Made by a program: the position numbers and the translations under genes. This document shows positions 1 through 6,351 of a DNA stretch of 7,747 bases, in pieces. Under the pieces are notes generated by a model. The model was not told the origin of the DNA, ran no database searches, and saw only the letters and a program-made list of their open reading frames with translations. Position 1 is the first letter of the stretch. Each line of letters starts with the position of its first letter. Source of the DNA: JBMNTU01 sp050945895 (GTDB lineage: Bacteria > Bacillota > Clostridia > Christensenellales > Christensenellaceae); NCBI GenBank assembly GCA_050945895.1, contig JBMNTU010000099.1, forward strand, positions 1 to 7,747. The letters run 5' to 3'.

Positions 1-1
1 C

Positions 2-133
2 TCCCCCATAAAAGGCCCCAGCGGCAACATTGAATACCTTGCATATTTTTGCACGTCCACCGAAGCAGACATCAGTGCTGTTTCTTCCGGCGTTATAAAT
101 GATGTTGTGGAAAATGCCTTTGTTTCCCTCTGA
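2..133 (+). CDS. tlyA: TlyA-family rRNA methyltransferase (hemolysin A-like), C-terminal fragment
   Basis: Only the last 43 codons are in the window, in frame from base 2 to the TGA at 131-133; the gene begins upstream. The tail begins SPIKGPSGNIEYLAYF, which matches the end of the methyltransferase domain in TlyA/YqxC proteins, where a 'SPI.GP.GN.E(Y/F)L' block closes the Rossmann fold. Family members carry an N-terminal S4 RNA-binding domain and an FtsJ-like SAM-dependent methyltransferase domain; characterised ones 2'-O-methylate rRNA. Position supports the call: tlyA lies just before nadK and argR in many Clostridia. Neither the catalytic residues nor the S4 domain can be seen here, so activity cannot be judged. 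I see no GC-rich terminator hairpin after the stop, so read-through into nadK is possible alongside the promoter in the spacer. Confidence 0.8.
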   Translation, partial: SPIKGPSGNIEYLAYFCTSTEADISAVSSGVINDVVENAFVSL

Positions 134-161
134 AAAGTTTTTGTTTATATTTCCTTCCTGC

Positions 162-190
162 TTGTAAATCGGGTGTGTTTTGTATATAAT
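162..190 (+). promoter_or_regulatory. Probable sigma-A-type promoter for the nadK-argR-recN-spo0A-punA run
   Basis: A perfect -10 hexamer TATAAT lies at 185-190. A -35-like TTGTAA (four of six matches to TTGACA) lies at 162-167, giving a 17-base spacer. Transcription would begin near 197, about 42 bases before the nadK start codon. It is the best promoter match seen in the first spacer and is correctly placed for the downstream gene run. The call is from sequence only; the region is AT-rich, so chance matches are possible. Confidence 0.6.
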
Positions 191-203
191 TAACAAATAA
201 AGT

Positions 204-221
204 TTTGCATATAAATACATA
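204..221 (+). promoter_or_regulatory. ARG-box-like operator, possible ArgR binding site
   Basis: The 18 bases have the dyad TG-c-AT-ataa-AT-a-CA (TG at 206-207, AT at 209-210, AT at 215-216, CA at 218-219). This is the spacing of the ArgR/AhrC ARG-box consensus, TGnAT-wwww-ATnCA, with one asymmetric position. It sits just downstream of the predicted transcription start, where bound repressor could block the promoter of the operon that contains argR. Autoregulation is an inference. The strongly AT-rich context makes a chance match a real alternative. Confidence 0.4.
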
Positions 222-238
222 GTTTCGAGGTAAAAAGT

Positions 239-1075
239 TTGAATTTCGGTATCTATACGAATTCGGCAAAAGATCCGGGGCTAAAAGCAACCCGGAAGGT
301 CATAGCTGCGCTTGAAAACAGGGAAATTACACCCTGCTTTGACGAAGATACTGCAAAGGCGCTTGCGCTGGATGAATATAAAAATGCAGACGATGCAGAC
401 GTATTGTTTGTGCTGGGAGGGGACGGAACGATTTTGCGCGCCGCCCAAAAATATGTTCATGCGAACATTCTTCTGGTTGGCATCAATATCGGGCATCTTG
501 GCTTTATGAGCGAAATATCTACAGAAGATATTGACGCGTTGCTTGAGCGCGCGCTCAACGGCGACTATACGGTTGACGAGCGGATGATGCTTACTGCGGA
601 ATTCACCCCTTCTTCCGATCCGCTTTTGGCGCTAAACGACCTTGTAATCAACCACCAAAATCCTGCAAAAATGGTACAGCTCGAATTATACGTAAACGGC
701 GTGCTGGCCGAGCACTACTTTGGGGATGGGCTTATTATTGCAACACCTACCGGCTCGACGGCGTATGCGCTCTCGGCCGGCGGCCCTATTGTTGCGCCGA
801 ATGTCAACTGTATTTTGGTGACGCCCATTTGCCCGCATTCTCTGTATGGCCGCAGCATTATTACCCGGCCTACCGATGAAATAATTGTGAAATCCGTTAC
901 GGAAAATGCAAGTATATCTGTTACTGCGGACGGCAGACAGGTTTGCAGGCTGGATTCCGGCGAATATATAAAAATACGGCAGTCGGAAGTACAGACGCGT
1001 TTTTTGCGCATTAAGCCGGACAACTTTTTTCCGCTTTTGCAACAAAAACTGATGCAGTGGAATAAAATACACTAA
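239..1075 (+). CDS. nadK: NAD kinase (NAD+ to NADP+)
   Basis: This 278-residue protein is full length for bacterial NAD kinases, cytosolic enzymes that phosphorylate NAD+ to NADP+ with ATP or polyphosphate. Visible motifs are the nucleotide-binding GGDGT at residues 60-64, the NAD-site block TPTGSTAY at about 169-176 followed by LSAGGP, and a later VTPICPHSL segment matching the 'P..PH.L' region of the family. The start is TTG at 239: it is the only recognised start between the in-frame stop at 212-214 and the conserved N-terminal GIYTN segment. A GAGG ribosome binding site at 227-230 lies 8 bases upstream. It is the first gene of the run behind the promoter at 162-190, with argR 19 bases downstream. 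Control by ArgR through the dyad at 204-221 is possible but unproven. I see no truncation or missing key motif. Confidence 0.95.
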   Translation: MNFGIYTNSAKDPGLKATRKVIAALENREITPCFDEDTAKALALDEYKNADDADVLFVLGGDGTILRAAQKYVHANILLVGINIGHLGFMSEISTEDIDALLERALNGDYTVDERMMLTAEFTPSSDPLLALNDLVINHQNPAKMVQLELYVNGVLAEHYFGDGLIIATPTGSTAYALSAGGPIVAPNVNCILVTPICPHSLYGRSIITRPTDEIIVKSVTENASISVTADGRQVCRLDSGEYIKIRQSEVQTRFLRIKPDNFFPLLQQKLMQWNKIH

Positions 1076-1094
1076 ATGGATTGGGAAGATATCT

Positions 1095-1547
1095 ATGAAA
1101 GCAAAAAGGCAGAGCAAAATCGTTGAATTGATCAAGACATACGAGATCGATACACAGGAAGAGCTTGTCCAGAAACTCCGGGAATCTGGATACAATGTTA
1201 CACAGGCAACGGTTTCGAGGGACATCAAGGAGCTGAAGCTGATTAAAATCCAGAACGCGGAAGGATTATATTACTATTCCCTGCCCAAGAGCACGCAGGC
1301 AAACGATTCCGGCATATTGATGCGTATTTTTAAAGATACAGTGTTGACAGTCCATCATGCGCAAAACCTGGTAATACTTAAAACGATTACCGGAAGCGCC
1401 AATGCTGCTGCCGAAATGATCGATAACCTTCCTGACGAAATCATTTTAGGCACGCTTGCCGGTGACAATACGATTTTTGTGGCAACGGCGACCGAACAGG
1501 CCGCAGCGCAGCTGTCGAGTAAATTTACAAAGCTTTTGGATAAATAA
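1095..1547 (+). CDS. argR: Arginine repressor ArgR/AhrC
   Basis: This 150-residue protein has the normal length and two-domain layout of ArgR. The N-terminal winged helix (about 1-65) contains TQATVSRDIKEL at about 36-47, with the Ser-Arg pair of the recognition helix. The C-terminal oligomerisation and arginine-binding domain (about 75-150) contains GSANAAAEMIDNL and GTLAGDNT at about 119-126. Family members form hexamers that bind ARG boxes in the presence of L-arginine, repressing biosynthesis and, in AhrC, activating catabolism. The ligand loop reads GDNT where E. coli and B. subtilis have GDDT, so N125 replaces the second Asp. The ATG at 1095 follows GGGAAG at 1083-1088. It lies 19 bases after nadK and 20 before recN, the conserved argR-recN pairing. 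No arginine genes are nearby, so targets other than possible autoregulation lie elsewhere. Confidence 0.95.
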   Translation: MKAKRQSKIVELIKTYEIDTQEELVQKLRESGYNVTQATVSRDIKELKLIKIQNAEGLYYYSLPKSTQANDSGILMRIFKDTVLTVHHAQNLVILKTITGSANAAAEMIDNLPDEIILGTLAGDNTIFVATATEQAAAQLSSKFTKLLDK

Positions 1548-1567
1548 GTCAATAATCGGAGTATCGA

Positions 1568-3283
1568 ATGATTTGCAGCCTTCATATAAAGAATATTGCG
1601 CTGATCGACGAACTGAATATTGAGTTTGCGGACGGATTGAATGTTCTGAGCGGTGAAACCGGCGCTGGGAAAACAATCATTATCAATGCAATGAATTTGG
1701 TGCTGGGTGAACGGGCAGACCGCGATCTAATACGCACCGGGCAGGAAAAAGCACGAGTCGACGCGGTTTTTTTTGTTGATAAACACGCGCTGTCGGAGCT
1801 TTTTGACACACATGGCATAGACGAGCAGGACGAATTGATCGTTTCGCGCGAGTTGACGACGGCGGGCAGGAATATATGCAGGATAAACGGTGTTATCGTA
1901 CCATTGAATACGCTAAAAGCCTTTATGGACAAAGTTGTTGATATACACGGACAACACGAGCATCAGTCTCTTTTATATGCAAAAAACCATTTAAGCTACT
2001 TGGACGCAATGTTTCACAACAGTGCGTCCGACGAAATCAAAAGCCTATACGACCAGCTGAAAGAGTGTAACCGTGCAATCGACCAAATCGGCGGCAGCCC
2101 GGAAGAACGGGAAAAAGCAATTGAACTGCTTTCGTACGAAATCAACGAGCTGGAAGCAGCACGCATTACCTCCGGAGAGATGGATGAACTGAAGCTGGAA
2201 CGTGAGCGGCTGCAAAATGCACAGCGGATATCATTGGTGTTTTCTGAAGGCTATGGCGCGCTGTATCTTGGAACGGACGAGGCGTCCAGCGTGGTTTCCG
2301 TTTTGAAGAACGCCTCGGCGTCGTTGCAGCAAATTACACAGTATGACGAAAGATATGCCGAGCTGCAAAAAAGGTTGGATGACGCATATTATTCACTTGA
2401 GGAATGCGCGCACGATTTAAATGCCTTTTCTGAAGAAACTGTTTTCGATGCCGAACGCCAGAACGAAGTGGAGGCGCGCGTCGATCAGCTTAATGGACTG
2501 TTTCGTAAGTTCCATGTTTCGGACGAAGACGAGCTCCTTCTGTATATAGAAAATGCACAAAAGCAACTGGACGACCTACTGCATTCCGGGAAGCGGCTGA
2601 CATCCCTGCTATTAGAACGAGAACGCATACAACAAGCACTTTATAAGCAGTACAAGGTATTATCTGCGTTGCGCCATAAAGAAGCAGCGCAGCTGGAACA
2701 AAAACTGATTCGTGAGTTGAGCAGCCTGGGTATGAAAAATGCGCAATTCGAAGTGCGTTTTGCACCCTTCCCAAGCTATGAAGACATCATTTACAACGCA
2801 GAAGGCCAAGACGAAGTAGAGTTTTATATATCCGTAAACCAGGGCGAGCCATTGCGTCCGCTTTCAAAAACCGCATCGGGCGGGGAAATTTCGCGGATTA
2901 TGCTGGCATTGAAAAACATTGCCTCGGAAAAAGACCAGATTGGCACGATTGTGTTTGACGAGATTGACACGGGCATTGGCGGACAGATGGCGCATGTGGT
3001 GGCTGAAAAATTGGCGGGAATCGCGCGCTTCAAGCAGGTTATCTGTGTCACGCATCTTGCACAGATTGCCGCTATTGCAGATCGGAATTTCCTGATTAGC
3101 AAAAGCGCTGCGGAGACGTCTACCCGTACGACCATTACGGAAATCTCCGGCTTGGATGTGCTAGAAGAAATTGCCCGGTTGCAGGGCGGAATTGTGACCG
3201 AGCATTCCATTGCATATGCAAAAGAATTAATTGAAAACGCAAGACAGATAAAAAAGCAGCTGCCAGAAGAGGAAAAGCGTTGA
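1568..3283 (+). CDS. recN: DNA repair ATPase RecN (SMC-like)
   Basis: This 571-residue protein matches the usual RecN length of about 550-575. It belongs to the SMC/RecF/RecN ATPases and acts early at double-strand breaks in recombinational repair. The Walker A motif GETGAGKT is at 29-36. A long charged central region, about 150-380, rich in Glu, Lys and Leu heptads, is the expected coiled coil. The ABC signature ASGGEISR starts at residue 436, Walker B ends FDE with D464 and E465, and VTHLAQIAAIAD carries the switch histidine. All ATPase residues appear intact. The ATG at 1568 follows GGAG at 1558-1561 with 6-base spacing. The stop overlaps the spo0A start by 4 bases (3280-3283), which suggests translational coupling. 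No LexA-type box is visible upstream, so any damage control is not evident locally. Confidence 0.96.
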   Translation: MICSLHIKNIALIDELNIEFADGLNVLSGETGAGKTIIINAMNLVLGERADRDLIRTGQEKARVDAVFFVDKHALSELFDTHGIDEQDELIVSRELTTAGRNICRINGVIVPLNTLKAFMDKVVDIHGQHEHQSLLYAKNHLSYLDAMFHNSASDEIKSLYDQLKECNRAIDQIGGSPEEREKAIELLSYEINELEAARITSGEMDELKLERERLQNAQRISLVFSEGYGALYLGTDEASSVVSVLKNASASLQQITQYDERYAELQKRLDDAYYSLEECAHDLNAFSEETVFDAERQNEVEARVDQLNGLFRKFHVSDEDELLLYIENAQKQLDDLLHSGKRLTSLLLERERIQQALYKQYKVLSALRHKEAAQLEQKLIRELSSLGMKNAQFEVRFAPFPSYEDIIYNAEGQDEVEFYISVNQGEPLRPLSKTASGGEISRIMLALKNIASEKDQIGTIVFDEIDTGIGGQMAHVVAEKLAGIARFKQVICVTHLAQIAAIADRNFLISKSAAETSTRTTITEISGLDVLEEIARLQGGIVTEHSIAYAKELIENARQIKKQLPEEEKR

Positions 3284-4032
3284 TCAAGTTTAAGAAAACG
3301 CTGATTGTAGAACAGCGCAGGGAATATGTAATAGAAATAAAAGATATTCTGCGGGACCATATAGAGGAAGTGGAGTTTGCTTTTGATGGAAAGACCGCAT
3401 TGGAGATATACGATTCTTTTAAGCCGGACCTTGTTCTGGTCGAAGCGATTTTGCCAAAATATGACGGATTTACTTTGCTTGAGAAGATTATTGACGACAA
3501 TCTGATAAAAATCATGCTTACATGTGTAAACAACGAGCTGATTATAAAAAAAGCATTTAATCTGAAGGTCGATTATTTATTCGTCAAGCCCTACACGCGT
3601 GAAATCTTTTTGAAACGACTGCTTGAAGCAGCTGAGCTAAAGCGGAGTAACCAAACTTGGAACATTGACTACGATAATACTGTTGTATTGAAAAACATGA
3701 TTTCCGACCTGCTCCGCCAGCTTGGTATTCCTGCAAATATGCTGGGGTACCGCTATATACGCGATGGACTTCTGTTGATGTGCGGGCAGAAGCAAGGCAA
3801 TCAGTTGGCTAGCAGCGAAAGCCTATACAGGATTCTTGCAGAAACACATGGCACGAACCATAAATGCATAGAGAGAAACATTCGCTACGCAATAGAAATG
3901 GCGGTAACAAGGGGAGACCCGGATCTATTTAACCAGTATTTCAGTTACTCTATAAACAGTAATAAAGGAAAGCCCACAAATAGCGAGTTTCTGGCAACAC
4001 TGGGCGACATCATTCATTTGAAACGGAGATAA
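3280..4032 (+). CDS. spo0A: Spo0A-family response regulator with degenerate receiver domain
   Basis: The protein has 250 residues, close to the usual Spo0A length of about 260-275. The C-terminal half (about 137-250) is clearly the Spo0A DNA-binding domain: LGIPANMLGYRYIRDG at 148-163, IERNIRYAIEMAVTRG at 197-212 and KPTNSEF at 231-237. The N-terminal half (about 5-120) has the receiver fold, but the phospho-acceptor Asp (D56 in B. subtilis) is E55, in VLVEAILPKYDG, and the acidic pair D10-D11 is E11-Q12. T81 and K103, the switch Thr and Lys, remain. Known Spo0A is activated by phosphorelay or direct kinase phosphorylation; this one probably cannot be phosphorylated at the usual site, and E55 might mimic the active state (inference). 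The TTG at 3280 is the only plausible start, preceded by AGAGGA at 3268-3273. spoIVB is absent upstream; punA begins 3 bases downstream. Confidence 0.9.
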   Translation: MIKFKKTLIVEQRREYVIEIKDILRDHIEEVEFAFDGKTALEIYDSFKPDLVLVEAILPKYDGFTLLEKIIDDNLIKIMLTCVNNELIIKKAFNLKVDYLFVKPYTREIFLKRLLEAAELKRSNQTWNIDYDNTVVLKNMISDLLRQLGIPANMLGYRYIRDGLLLMCGQKQGNQLASSESLYRILAETHGTNHKCIERNIRYAIEMAVTRGDPDLFNQYFSYSINSNKGKPTNSEFLATLGDIIHLKRR

Positions 4033-4035
4033 AAA

Positions 4036-4857
4036 ATGACAAAAGAAAGAATTATGACGGCAAAGCACCATTTAGAACGAGTTACAGATTTTTGCCCCGA
4101 AATAGCAATTGTGCTTGGGTCCGGATTGGGCGGTTACGAGCAAGGTATCGACCAGGTTGTTCAGGAAATTAATTATGCCGATATTCCGGGGTTTCCAGTT
4201 TCGACGGCACCTGGTCATGCCGGAAAATTGATTTTTGGAGAACACAAAGGGAAAAAACTGGCGCTGTTTGCAGGGCGTTTTCATTGCTATGAAGGCTATA
4301 CACCTGCGGAAACCGTTATCCCTCTACGAACTGTTATTGCGCTGGGGGTAAAGACGCTGGTCGTTACCAATGCGGCAGGCGGAATCAATACGGATTATTC
4401 CGCCGGAGACCTGATGTTGATGGCGGATCATATTAATTTCTCTGGGCTAAACGCATTGACAGGTGAAAATATCAAGGAATTTGGACCGCGTTTTCCGGAC
4501 ATGAGCTTTGCCTATGCGCAAGATTTGCGTGAAATTATGCGAAGCGTTGCACAAAAAAATAATATTTCGCTGCGCGAAGGCGTTTATGGGTATATGGTTG
4601 GCCCGTCCTACGAAACGCCAGCCGAAATACGCGCTCTGCGTACGCTGGGCGCGGACGCTGTTGGCATGTCTACCGTGCACGAGGTGGTCGCCGCATCGCA
4701 CGCAAAAGTCAAAACAGTTGGAATTACCTGTATCAGCAATCTTGCGGCGGGCGTTGCCCAGCATGCGCTGACTATGGAAGAGGTGCTTGAGGCAGGCAAG
4801 ATGGTTGCGGGAAGCATGAAAACGCTTGTGGACGGTTTTTTAGAAACAATGGAATAA
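4036..4857 (+). CDS. punA: Purine nucleoside phosphorylase (trimeric, 6-oxopurine type)
   Basis: This 273-residue protein is full length for the trimeric PNP family, which cleaves inosine and guanosine with phosphate to the free base and ribose-1-phosphate in purine salvage. Active-site segments are LGSGLGG (S29), APGHAG (H61), GRFHCYEGY (R81, H83), TNAAGG at 111-116, GPSYET (E193), GMSTVHE (S212) and ISNLAAG (N235). The Glu and Asn pair corresponds to the base-binding residues of mammalian-type PNP and indicates preference for 6-oxopurines. The ATG at 4036 has GGAG at 4025-4028 with 7-base spacing, lying inside the end of spo0A. Only 3 bases separate it from spo0A, so it is very likely cotranscribed. 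No terminator hairpin is obvious after the stop. MTA phosphorylase is a related family, but N235 and the overall motifs favour PNP. Confidence 0.94.
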   Translation: MTKERIMTAKHHLERVTDFCPEIAIVLGSGLGGYEQGIDQVVQEINYADIPGFPVSTAPGHAGKLIFGEHKGKKLALFAGRFHCYEGYTPAETVIPLRTVIALGVKTLVVTNAAGGINTDYSAGDLMLMADHINFSGLNALTGENIKEFGPRFPDMSFAYAQDLREIMRSVAQKNNISLREGVYGYMVGPSYETPAEIRALRTLGADAVGMSTVHEVVAASHAKVKTVGITCISNLAAGVAQHALTMEEVLEAGKMVAGSMKTLVDGFLETME

Positions 4858-4881
4858 ATTCATATTATTTTCATAAAAGTA

Positions 4882-4900
4882 TGCTATGATGTGATATAAT
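4882..4900 (+). promoter_or_regulatory. Extended -10 promoter for the S2P-scpAB-rluB cluster
   Basis: A perfect TATAAT lies at 4895-4900 with an extended-10 TG at 4892-4893 (TGaTATAAT). A second extended-10-like element, TGcTATGAT, lies just upstream at 4882-4890. No good -35 is visible at 16-18 bases, which fits extended -10 promoters. Transcription would start near 4907, about 33 bases before the protease start codon. The spacer (4858-4939) has no GC-rich terminator, so read-through from punA could also contribute. Confidence 0.55.
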
Positions 4901-4939
4901 ATTATTTGTTGTAAAATTAACAGGGGAAACGCATAATCA

Positions 4940-5602
4940 ATGATTTTTTCGAATGCACTTTTTCAAAACTGGTCCAGCCCAAGCTACTGGATGGGCGTGC
5001 TTTATAGTCTGCCCGCCATTTTGTTAGCACTTACAGTACACGAAACTGCACACGCATACGCAGCCTATAAAGCAGGCGATCCAACAGCAAAAAACCTGGG
5101 CCGCATGACACTTGACCCATTTAAGCATATTGATCCTGTCGGACTCATATGCCTTATTTTCTTCCGTTTTGGCTGGGCAAAGCCCGTACCGGTCAACCCA
5201 CGTAACTTCAAAAACTATAAGCGGGACAACATCTTGGTTTCTCTTGCTGGTATCATCACAAACCTCATCTGCTCGTTCGTTTTCTTTGGAATTTGGTTTG
5301 GCCTTTCGGTTGGACTTGGAATAACCAACGAAGTTTTCCAAAATATCATGCAATGGTTGGTCATTATCAATATTACGCTTTCTATTTTCAATATTCTTCC
5401 CATTCCGCCCTTGGACGGCTTTCAGGTTCTTAGCACATTTTTGTCACGCAGAGCCGCCACGGTTGTCAAATTTCTCAACCGGTATGGCTTTATTATCTTA
5501 ATTATCCTGCTGATTACCGGCATACTAAGCGATATCCTAAATGCTGCCGTCAACGGGTTGTTTAATGCATATTTGTCATTCTTTTCATTATTTGTGGGTT
5601 GA
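4940..5602 (+). CDS. Site-2 protease family (M50) membrane metalloprotease
   Basis: This 220-residue, very hydrophobic protein has the zinc-protease motif HETAH (H34, E35, H38) inside the first membrane segment (about 17-43). The second S2P motif, NILPIPPLDGF at 151-161, has D159 as the likely third zinc ligand. FGWAKPVPVNPRN at 77-89 is the characteristic loop of the small group of bacterial S2P homologues. Other membrane segments are at about 97-125, 134-155 and 178-200. There is no PDZ domain, so it is not an RseP-type protease, and it lacks the CBS domains of some SpoIVFB relatives. Such proteases cut substrates within the membrane; the substrate here cannot be inferred. The ATG at 4940 follows AGGGGA at 4922-4927 with a rather long 12-base spacing. 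This family often lies directly before scpA in Clostridia. Confidence 0.9.
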   Translation: MIFSNALFQNWSSPSYWMGVLYSLPAILLALTVHETAHAYAAYKAGDPTAKNLGRMTLDPFKHIDPVGLICLIFFRFGWAKPVPVNPRNFKNYKRDNILVSLAGIITNLICSFVFFGIWFGLSVGLGITNEVFQNIMQWLVIINITLSIFNILPIPPLDGFQVLSTFLSRRAATVVKFLNRYGFIILIILLITGILSDILNAAVNGLFNAYLSFFSLFVG

Positions 5603-5610
5603 GTGGTCGA

Positions 5611-6336
5611 ATGGAAAAAATTCAAATCAAGCTTGAACAATTTGAAGGGCCTTTGGATTTGCTGCTCCATTTGGTTAAAAAAGCCAAAATTGCATTGGAG
5701 GAGATTTTTGTTTCAGAAATCACCGAACAATATTTAACGTATATGGCTGAAATTGGCCAAGTAGATATGGATCGCGCAAGCGATTTTTTAAATATGGCTG
5801 CATTGCTTTTATACATCAAGTCGCGGGCACTGCTTCCCGATAAACTTTCGCTGTATGAAGACGAAGCAGAGGGCAATCCGGAAGAAGAGCTGATCGAGCG
5901 TCTGCGCGTTTATCAATTGTACAAGGAAGCGGGAGCGCAATTGAAGGAATTTGAGCAAAATGCAATCAATGTATTCTACAAACTGCCCGAAGAGCTGTTT
6001 GAAACAGAAAGCGAGCTTGTTATAGAGGATGCGGACGCACACGCGCTTCACCGAGCGTTTTTATTGTTGATGAAAAATGCAAGGGAACGGAAAGAAAACT
6101 ATTACGACAATGTGGAAATAAAACAGGATTCGTTTAGCATACGAAAACAAAAACAGAAAATAACGGAGTTGCTTGCCCGAAAACGCCGTGTATCTTTTTT
6201 TTCGATTTTCAGCAATGAGGCGTCGCAAATGGAAATTTCCGTTACATTCTTTGCGCTGCTGGAACTGTGGAATGTAAATGAGGTAGCGGTCCGACAGAAA
6301 AAAATGTTTGAAGATATTGAGATTTGTGCAGTATAA
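5611..6336 (+). CDS. scpA: Segregation and condensation protein A (kleisin)
   Basis: ScpA is the kleisin subunit of the bacterial SMC-ScpAB condensin, which organises and segregates origins. The N-terminal block FEGPLDLLLHLV is the family hallmark and is followed by ITEQYLTYM and ASDFLNMAALLLYIKSRALLP, the helical SMC-neck-binding domain. A charged, variable middle (about 80-170 from this start) is followed by a C-terminal winged helix containing RRVSFFSIF and VTFFALLELWNVNEV that would bind the SMC head. From ATG 5611 the protein has 241 residues, close to usual. I chose this ATG because the family begins a few residues before the FEGPLDLL block. An alternative TTG at 5599 adds four residues (MSGR) and would overlap the protease stop by 4 bases. 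Neither start has a strong ribosome binding site; GAGTGG at 5601-5606 is the best for the ATG. scpB follows after 15 bases. Confidence 0.94.
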   Translation: MEKIQIKLEQFEGPLDLLLHLVKKAKIALEEIFVSEITEQYLTYMAEIGQVDMDRASDFLNMAALLLYIKSRALLPDKLSLYEDEAEGNPEEELIERLRVYQLYKEAGAQLKEFEQNAINVFYKLPEELFETESELVIEDADAHALHRAFLLLMKNARERKENYYDNVEIKQDSFSIRKQKQKITELLARKRRVSFFSIFSNEASQMEISVTFFALLELWNVNEVAVRQKKMFEDIEICAV

Positions 6337-6337
6337 G

Positions 6338-6343
6338 AAGGAG
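6338..6343 (+). promoter_or_regulatory. Strong ribosome binding site for scpB TTG start
   Basis: AAGGAG, a near-perfect Shine-Dalgarno sequence, lies 8 bases before the TTG at 6352 and just after the scpA stop. It decides the start of scpB: the next in-frame ATG (6382) would remove the first ten residues of the conserved N-terminal helix. Confidence 0.8.
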
Positions 6344-6351
6344 AACTGATT

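Noticed and set aside
181..195. Second possible ARG-box half-site pair, TGTAT-ATAAT-TAACA
   Set aside because: The half-sites are 5 rather than 4 bases apart and poorly symmetric, and it coincides with the -10 element, which explains it better.
686..1228. 180-codon open frame on the - strand over nadK and argR
   Set aside because: Antisense to conserved genes, with low-complexity, Cys/Arg-rich translation and no domain signal.
1500..1570. Searched for a LexA/SOS box before recN
   Set aside because: No GAAC-n4-GTTC-type dyad is visible; recN appears to be transcribed with its operon.
2824..3360. 178-codon open frame on the - strand over the recN end and spo0A start
   Set aside because: Antisense to the conserved RecN ATPase core; no domain recognised. 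I considered it as a spoIVB relic because of its location, but its translation shows no PDZ or serine-protease motif.
4896..4905. ATAATATTAT palindrome and repeated ATATTATTT near the protease promoter
   Set aside because: Explained by the AT-rich promoter itself; too short and simple to call an operator or repeat.
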